Of a stretch of DNA of 64,000 nt, positions 58,936 to 64,000 are shown one piece after another (the stretch's first letter is position 1; each line of letters starts with the position of its first letter). Source of the DNA: CAYQLT01 sp964418425. Lineage in GTDB: Bacteria; Bacillota; Limnochordia; Limnochordales; Geochordaceae. The notes under the pieces are model-generated. The model made no database searches, had not been told where the DNA came from, and saw only the letters and a program-made list of their open reading frames with translations. The stretch is taken from positions 1 through 64,000 of the forward strand of contig CAYQLT010000012.1 of assembly GCA_964418425.1 (NCBI GenBank), in the 5' to 3' direction. A program made the position numbers and the translations under genes.

Positions 58936-59715
58936 ATGAGGCGGGCCGGACGGGCCCTGGCACGGGGGTTCCGGCTCAGCTATGAGCATGTGGGCATGGT
59001 GCTGGTGGGGTCGGCACTGTGGTTCCTGGCGGGCCTGGTGCCTTTAGCCCTGGCGGGGGCTGTCGCTCTGTCCGCTCCCTCGGTGGCCACCCTGGCGGCG
59101 GCAGCGGCCAGCTTCATCGTTCTGACCTCACCGGCCTTTGTGGCTGTGCTGTCGGTTCACACTCGACTCCTTCAGGGCGAAGAGGTGGCCGTTTCCCAGT
59201 ACCTGCGGGCGTTCGGGGCATGGTGGTCCCGCGGCGCGGCCCTCGCCGCGGTGGAGCTTGTGGCCGTGGTTGTGCTGGTGCTGGACATCCTCTTCTTCCT
59301 GCGCTTTGACCACCCGGCCCTGCGGCTGGCGGCCGGGCTTTGGAGCTGGCTTCTGGCCTTCACGGCTGCAGTCGGGGCGGTGGCCCCGGCGCTGATGGTG
59401 CGTACGGGACGCGGGGTGCGGACGGCTCTCGGCCAGGCGGTGCTGGCCGTTCTCGATAACCCCGTGGCGACCGGTCTCACCCTGGCAGCCGTGGGGGCCG
59501 TCACGATGGTGTACGCGGCGCTGGCCGCGCCGCTTTTGCTTTTGTTTGCGGGCACGGTGGCCTTCGTCCTGGCGGCCCTGGTAGACGAGTTGCTGCGCCG
59601 CTACCAGGCCGCGGCGGCGGCTGCGGGCGAGGCCGGGGGCCAAGCGTCGACGACGGGCGCAGGTGCCCTTGACGGCGGGCCCGTAGACGGGGGAAAGGCA
59701 GGCGAAATGCGGTGA
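58936..59715 (+). CDS. Multi-pass membrane protein, DUF624/YesL-like
   Basis: A 259-residue protein with five to six predicted helices and a long Ala/Gly-rich tail (last 35 residues). The opening RALARGFRLSYEHVGMVLVGSALWFL and the periodicity resemble YesL-type proteins, but I cannot assign the family firmly. ATG 42 bases after argS; the stop overlaps pyrG (GTGA). Function unknown. Confidence 0.6.
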   Translation: MRRAGRALARGFRLSYEHVGMVLVGSALWFLAGLVPLALAGAVALSAPSVATLAAAAASFIVLTSPAFVAVLSVHTRLLQGEEVAVSQYLRAFGAWWSRGAALAAVELVAVVVLVLDILFFLRFDHPALRLAAGLWSWLLAFTAAVGAVAPALMVRTGRGVRTALGQAVLAVLDNPVATGLTLAAVGAVTMVYAALAAPLLLLFAGTVAFVLAALVDELLRRYQAAAAAAGEAGGQASTTGAGALDGGPVDGGKAGEMR

Positions 59716-61388
59716 CGGCCGGCGCGCCTTTTTCCAGCACCCGGTTCGTTTTCATCACAGGGGGCGTGGTGTCAAGCCTTGGCAAGGGCATCACCGCGGC
59801 CTCCATCGGGCGGCTGCTGAAGAGCCGGGGGCTGTCGGTGAGCATCGCCAAGCTGGATCCCTACATTAACGTTGATCCGGGCACCATGAGCCCGCTGCAG
59901 CACGGGGAGGTTTTCGTGACAGACGATGGGGCCGAGACTGACCTGGATCTGGGCCACTACGAGCGGTTCATCGATACCAACCTTTGCAAGCTCAACAACG
60001 TGACAGCGGGGATGATTTACTGGACGGTCATCTCCCGCGAGCGGCGCGGGGATTTCCTCGGGGGCACCGTGCAGGTGATCCCCCACGTGACCAACGAGAT
60101 CAAGGAGCGGATCCTGCGGGTTGCCCGGGATACCGGCGTGGATGTCGTCATCGTGGAGGTCGGCGGGACGGTGGGCGACATCGAGAGCCTGCCGTTTCTG
60201 GAGGCCATCCGGCAGCTGCGCAGCGAGCTGGGCCGTGACCGGTGCTTTTACATCCACGTCACCCTCGTTCCCTACATCCGGGCGGCCGGCGAGCTGAAGA
60301 CCAAGCCTACCCAGCACAGCGTCAAGGAGTTGCGCAGCATCGGGATTCAGCCCGACGCCATCGTGTGCCGCTCGGAGAGGCCCCTGACGCCGGAAATCAA
60401 GGCAAAGATCGCTCTTTTCTGCAACGTCGAGCCCGAGGCGGTCATCCCCAACCCCGACTCGGACACCATTTACGCCGTGCCGCTCATCTTCGCCCGCGAG
60501 GGGCTGGACGACATCCTGGTGCGCCGCCTGGGGCTGCGGGCGGGGCCCCGGGACCTGAGCGAATGGGAAGCGATGGTGCATCGGCTTCGCAACCCCTCCC
60601 GGTCTGTGACGGTGGCCCTGGTGGGCAAGTACGTGGCGCTGCCGGACGCCTACCTGAGCGTGGTGGAGGCCCTCACCCACGGGGGTATCGCCAACGACGC
60701 CCGGGTCAATATTCTGTGGGTGGATGCCGAACAACTGGAACAGGTGAGAGACCCGGAGGAGCTCCTCGGCTCCGCCGACGGCATCCTGGTGCCGGGCGGG
60801 TTCGGGAGCCGGGGGGTGGAGGGCAAGATACGGGCGGCCCGCTACGCCCGGGAGAGAAAGGTTCCCTACCTGGGGCTGTGCCTGGGCATGCAGGTGGCGG
60901 TGGTGGAGGTGGCCCGCCACGTGTGCGGCCTGGCCGGAGCCAACAGCACCGAGTTCGACCCCCAGACCTCCCACCCTGTCATCGACATCATGCCCGACCA
61001 GCGGGACGTGGCCGACAAGGGGGGGACGATGCGGCTGGGTCAGTATCCGTGCGTGCTGCAGCCGGGCACCCGTTGCCGGGAGATCTACGGCGTGCCCGAG
61101 GTGTATGAACGCCACCGGCACCGCTACGAGGTCAACAACGACTACCGGCAGATTCTGGAGCGGCACGGGACCATCTGGGCGGGATTGTCGCCAGACGGCC
61201 GGCTCGTGGAGATGATGGAACTGGCGGATCACCCCCTGTTCGTGGGCAGCCAGTTCCACCCGGAGCTGCGGTCGCGGCCCAACCGGCCACACCCGCTGTT
61301 CCGGGCCTTCGTGAAGGCAGCCATCGAGCACGCTCAGAAGGCACGCGGCGACGGTCAGCTTGTGGGGGGGCGGCGCGATTTGCTATAA
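59712..61388 (+). CDS. pyrG: CTP synthase
   Basis: A 558-residue CTP synthase, which aminates UTP with glutamine. The synthase domain carries FITGGVVSSLGKGITAASIG, KLDPYINVDPGTMSPLQHGEV (ends shown) and the ETDLDLGHYERF loop. The glutaminase domain (about 300-545) has the nucleophile in YLGLCLGMQ and the His/Glu of SQFHPELRSRP. GTG at 59712 overlaps the membrane gene before it. Confidence 0.95.
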   Translation: MTAGAPFSSTRFVFITGGVVSSLGKGITAASIGRLLKSRGLSVSIAKLDPYINVDPGTMSPLQHGEVFVTDDGAETDLDLGHYERFIDTNLCKLNNVTAGMIYWTVISRERRGDFLGGTVQVIPHVTNEIKERILRVARDTGVDVVIVEVGGTVGDIESLPFLEAIRQLRSELGRDRCFYIHVTLVPYIRAAGELKTKPTQHSVKELRSIGIQPDAIVCRSERPLTPEIKAKIALFCNVEPEAVIPNPDSDTIYAVPLIFAREGLDDILVRRLGLRAGPRDLSEWEAMVHRLRNPSRSVTVALVGKYVALPDAYLSVVEALTHGGIANDARVNILWVDAEQLEQVRDPEELLGSADGILVPGGFGSRGVEGKIRAARYARERKVPYLGLCLGMQVAVVEVARHVCGLAGANSTEFDPQTSHPVIDIMPDQRDVADKGGTMRLGQYPCVLQPGTRCREIYGVPEVYERHRHRYEVNNDYRQILERHGTIWAGLSPDGRLVEMMELADHPLFVGSQFHPELRSRPNRPHPLFRAFVKAAIEHAQKARGDGQLVGGRRDLL

Positions 61389-61538
61389 TGGCCGCAGGGA
61401 ACGGGCGTCCAGGTGGCGTGCCGGGAGTGCCTGCCGGACGGTTACCTTCGCATGGAAGCCTCAGCGTGATCCCAAGGCCGAGCTGGGTTGGTCATCAGGT
61501 TTCGCTGACCCGCTGTCAGGGATCGAGGGGTGAGCGCC

Positions 61539-62021
61539 ATGCTCCGGATGAAGGTGAAGGTCGTCGGCATCGACCAAAACACCATGACTCCGGTGGTCGT
61601 CATCACGGACGCTGAGGAGAAGGGGTTCATCCCCATCGTCATCGGACCGCCGGAGGCCAATGCCATTACCCTGGCGCTGGAAGGCTATAAGCCTCCGCGC
61701 CCCATCACCCACGACCTGATGAAGAACCTGCTGGACTCCATGGGGGCCAAGGTGGAACGTGTGGTCATCAGCGAGCTAAGAGACGAGACCTACTACGCAC
61801 GGATCTACCTGCGCACCCGGGACGGCCAGCTGGATGTGGACGCTCGTCCGAGCGACGCCATCGCGCTGGCTCTTCGGGCCGACGCCCCCATCTTCATCTC
61901 CGAGGAAGTGGCAGCCAAGGCGCTTATCGCCAGCAAGCCCATCGACGATGAGGAGATGGAGGAGTTCCGCCGCTTCCTGGACAAACTGACGCCGGAAGAC
62001 TTCGAGAAGCACCTCCACTAG
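61539..62021 (+). CDS. Bifunctional nuclease domain protein (DUF151/BFN)
   Basis: A 160-residue BFN-domain protein with VKVVGIDQNTMTPVVVITD, GPPEANAITLALEG, YYARIYLRTRDGQLDVDARPSDAIALALR and an acidic C terminus (DDEEMEEFRRFLDKL). Homologues have weak nuclease activity; the cellular role is unclear. ATG at 61539 has GAGGGG eight bases before; GTG at 61530 is an alternative. 150 bases after pyrG. Confidence 0.85.
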   Translation: MLRMKVKVVGIDQNTMTPVVVITDAEEKGFIPIVIGPPEANAITLALEGYKPPRPITHDLMKNLLDSMGAKVERVVISELRDETYYARIYLRTRDGQLDVDARPSDAIALALRADAPIFISEEVAAKALIASKPIDDEEMEEFRRFLDKLTPEDFEKHLH

Positions 62022-62350
62022 GGTTCTTGTCGGGTTCCTGATTCCGGGTTGACGGCCCCCGCCGGGCCGGACGGCCAGCGGTCGGGGGCGGGTAAGGGCG
62101 GGTGTACGGGTTCGGCGGGCACGCCGCCGGGCCTGACACCCGGCGTGAGCAGTTTTGGGTTCCGGCCGGACGGGCACAGGCGGACAGCGGCGACAGCACA
62201 AGACGGCGGTTCTGCGCGCTCATCTTTCCCCTGGCACGTGGACCGGGACGAGTCTGTGCAAGTTTGTGCCCGAGCGAGGCGGGACCGGCGTCGTTCGTCC
62301 GTTTTCGCCACGCGCCGGGCGATCCTGGGAACGACGGGAGCGATCCACAG
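62022..62350. other. Intergenic region before rho
   Basis: 329 bp. A 7-bp hairpin, CGCCGGG (62125-62131) with CCCGGCG (62139-62145), is followed by TGAGCAGTTTT, a weak intrinsic terminator. No riboswitch was recognised. Probably contains the rho promoter and a long leader, as rho is commonly autoregulated. Confidence 0.5.
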
Positions 62351-63619
62351 GTGACCATTGCCGATCTCCAGGCCAAAAGCAGCGCCGAACTGCACGAGCT
62401 GGCCAAGCAGTTGGGCGTAAGCGGCTACACCAAGCTCCGCAAGCAGGAACTGGTGCGGGAGATTCTGCGCGCGGAGACGCAGAAAGAGGGCCTGACCCTG
62501 GTCGAGGGGATCCTGGAGATCCTGCCGGACGGGTACGGCTTTTTGCGGGTGCAGGGGTATACGCCCGGCTCCAGCGATGTATACGTCTCGCCTTCGCAGA
62601 TCCGCCGCTTCAACCTGCGCACGGGGGACTCGGTGCTGGGCCAGGTTCGGCCGCCTAAGGAGAGCGAGCGCTACCACGCTCTGCTTAAGGTTGTGGCGGT
62701 CAACATGATGGATCCGGAAAAAGCCCTCAACCGGCCTTCCTTCGACGATCTGACGCCGGTCTATCCCAACCGCCGGCTGCGCCTGGAAGTCGGTTCCAAG
62801 GAGATCGCGATGCGGCTGGTGGACATCATCGCACCGCTGGGAAAGGGGCAGCGCGGCCTGATCGTCTCCCCTCCAAAAGCAGGAAAGACCACGGTTCTGA
62901 AGAAGATTGCCAACAGCATCAGCGTCAACCACCCTGAGGTGGATCTGATCGTGCTTCTGGTGGATGAGCGGCCGGAAGAGGTGACCGACATGCAGCGGTC
63001 GGTCAACGGGGAGGTGGTCAGCTCCACCTTCGACCTGCCGCCGGAAAACCACGTGCGGGTGGCTGACCTGGTCCTCGAGCGGGCAAAGCGCCTGGTGGAG
63101 CACGGGCGGGACGTGGTGCTGCTCCTTGACAGCCTGACCCGCCTGGCGCGGGCCAACAACCTGGTGGTTCCGCCCAGCGGCCGCACCCTCTCGGGTGGGG
63201 TGGACCCGGCAGCGTTGCACCGGCCCAAGCGCTTCTTCGGTTCCGCCCGCAACATCGAGGAGGGGGGTAGCCTGACCATTCTGGCCACCGCCCTCATCGA
63301 CACCGGAAGCCGCATGGATGAGGTCATCTACGAGGAGTTCAAGGGAACCGGCAACATGGAGCTGCACCTGGACAGGCGGCTGGCGGAGCGCCGGATCTTC
63401 CCGGCCATCGACATCTATCGCTCCGGCACCCGCAACGAGGAGCTGCTGCTGAGCGACCGCGAGCTGGAGATGGTTTACATCCTGCGCAAGGCGCTCAGCT
63501 CGCTGGGCACCGCGGAGACAACCGATCTTCTCATCGATCGCCTCTTGCACACCAAGAGCAACCAGGAGTTCTGTGACCTGATCATCAAGTCGGCGTTTGC
63601 CGAAAACGTTCGGGCCTAG
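62351..63619 (+). CDS. rho: Transcription termination factor Rho
   Basis: A 422-residue hexameric RNA helicase. The N-terminal Rho_N domain (TIADLQAKSSAELHELAKQ), cold-shock RNA-binding domain (LEILPDGYGFLR), Walker A PPKAGKTT, Q-loop SGGVDPAALHRPKRFFGSARN (ends shown), and Walker B DVVLLLDSLTRLARA are present. GTG at 62351 fits the domain start and has GGGAG ten bases upstream. Terminates untranslated transcripts. Confidence 0.95.
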   Translation: MTIADLQAKSSAELHELAKQLGVSGYTKLRKQELVREILRAETQKEGLTLVEGILEILPDGYGFLRVQGYTPGSSDVYVSPSQIRRFNLRTGDSVLGQVRPPKESERYHALLKVVAVNMMDPEKALNRPSFDDLTPVYPNRRLRLEVGSKEIAMRLVDIIAPLGKGQRGLIVSPPKAGKTTVLKKIANSISVNHPEVDLIVLLVDERPEEVTDMQRSVNGEVVSSTFDLPPENHVRVADLVLERAKRLVEHGRDVVLLLDSLTRLARANNLVVPPSGRTLSGGVDPAALHRPKRFFGSARNIEEGGSLTILATALIDTGSRMDEVIYEEFKGTGNMELHLDRRLAERRIFPAIDIYRSGTRNEELLLSDRELEMVYILRKALSSLGTAETTDLLIDRLLHTKSNQEFCDLIIKSAFAENVRA

Positions 63620-63751
63620 CGGCGAGCCTCCGGGCCGGTGGCTTTCATCCCGGCCCGTGCCTGCGGCGGCCCTTCTCGGGCGACGCCTGTGCCGCCGGCC
63701 TGCCGCGGGGCCGTGCACCGCCAGACTGGGGGTACACGGGGGGTGATCGGC

Positions 63752-64000
63752 TTGCCGCCGCCCACGGCCGGCCAGCCGCCACGGGGTTCATCGGGGCAAG
63801 AGACGGCGTCCATCGGGGATGAGACAGCCGCTTCCGACCCGCAACGCCCGATAAGTCATCCCAGCCCCACCAAAGGTCTGATGGCCATTCTGGTTGTGGC
63901 GGCGGCCGTGGCAGGGTGGATGTACGGAGCTCCCCGTCCCCAGGACGAACCGGCGCCGCTGGCCTCCATGTCCGGATGGAGTCGGGCGGCATGGGGCGGT
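63752..64000 (+). CDS. Partial membrane-anchored protein at the window end
   Basis: The first 83 codons of an open frame cut by the window edge. TTG at 63752 is preceded by GGGGGGTGATC, nearly the full anti-Shine-Dalgarno complement; GTG at 63743 is an alternative. Residues 1-47 are Pro/Ser/Thr-rich (cytoplasmic-like), a helix (GLMAILVVAAAVAGWMYGA) covers about 48-66, then an exported-looking Pro-rich tail begins. No family is recognised. Confidence 0.6.
   Translation, partial: MPPPTAGQPPRGSSGQETASIGDETAASDPQRPISHPSPTKGLMAILVVAAAVAGWMYGAPRPQDEPAPLASMSGWSRAAWGG

Noticed and set aside
1..64000. tRNA, rRNA, CRISPR arrays, insertion sequences or phage genes
   Set aside because: No T-loop-like tRNA, rRNA stretch, regularly spaced repeats, transposase or integrase was found on either strand.

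Overview
The window is a compact, very GC-rich (about 70% G+C by eye) bacterial chromosome segment. It has short intergenic gaps, many 4-base stop/start overlaps (ATGA, GTGA, TTGA) and heavy use of GTG and TTG starts behind GGAGG-type ribosome sites. Rex, two CwlD-like amidases, a Bacillus-type PLP arginine decarboxylase, a TPP-riboswitch ThiXYZ-like transporter, YjbQ, menaquinone genes, MeaB and a HutC-type GntR regulator suggest a high-GC Bacillota lineage (Limnochordia, Symbiobacteriia or Thermaerobacter-like). A Thermus-style spermidine route suggests a thermophile. The taxonomic placement is inference. No rRNA, tRNA, CRISPR array or mobile element was recognised. Three 100-N gaps occur. 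Two are flanked by identical 55-bp copies, which indicates unmerged contig ends, so this is a draft or metagenome assembly.

Layout. 1-5465: a glycoside operon on the minus strand (GH42 beta-galactosidase, ROK kinase-like protein, SIS sugar isomerase, start of a solute-binding protein), divergent from a GntR/HutC regulator with a candidate operator between them. 5494-9390: a radical SAM protein, then a minus-strand thiamine-precursor ABC transporter under a TPP riboswitch and a good sigma-A promoter. 9609-14041: acyl-CoA-synthetase-like, aminotransferase and divergent Mur-ligase-like genes, overlapping in one operon. 14077-18343: acetyltransferase, methyltransferase, HflC, HflK and an EamA transporter on the minus strand. 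18615-21926: MeaB GTPase with an M24 peptidase, then an HD-GYP protein with HEAT repeats.

22289-28063 is a redox and sulfur region: a bd-family oxidase subunit with a fused C-terminal cytochrome c, a second membrane subunit, then DsrE, TusA, an SQR-like flavoprotein and DUF1641. 28067-42804 holds housekeeping and envelope genes: Nudix, two amidases, PLP decarboxylase, YjbQ, OsmC, PHP, an HAD-MutY fusion, a PAP2-GDPD fusion, a LysM protein, an NlpC/P60-like protein lacking its catalytic Cys, DUF72, a flippase-like membrane protein and CoaX. 43186-49397: a LacI regulator, a phosphohexomutase, RlmH, Rex, UbiE/MenG and a polyprenyl diphosphate synthase. 49512-54401: MogA, TatA, two tandem TatC proteins, formate-THF ligase and NDK. 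54751-57161: pyruvoyl arginine decarboxylase, aminopropyltransferase and ureohydrolase, a complete arginine-to-spermidine route. 57163-64000: ArgS with a degenerate HIGH motif, a membrane protein, CTP synthase, a DUF151 protein, Rho and the start of a membrane-anchored protein.

The least ordinary parts are the bd-c oxidase plus sulfur-relay block, the ligase/aminotransferase/Mur-ligase operon, the two fusion proteins, the NlpC pseudoenzyme, the tandem TatC pair with a 27-bp in-frame repeat, and the ArgS active-site variant.
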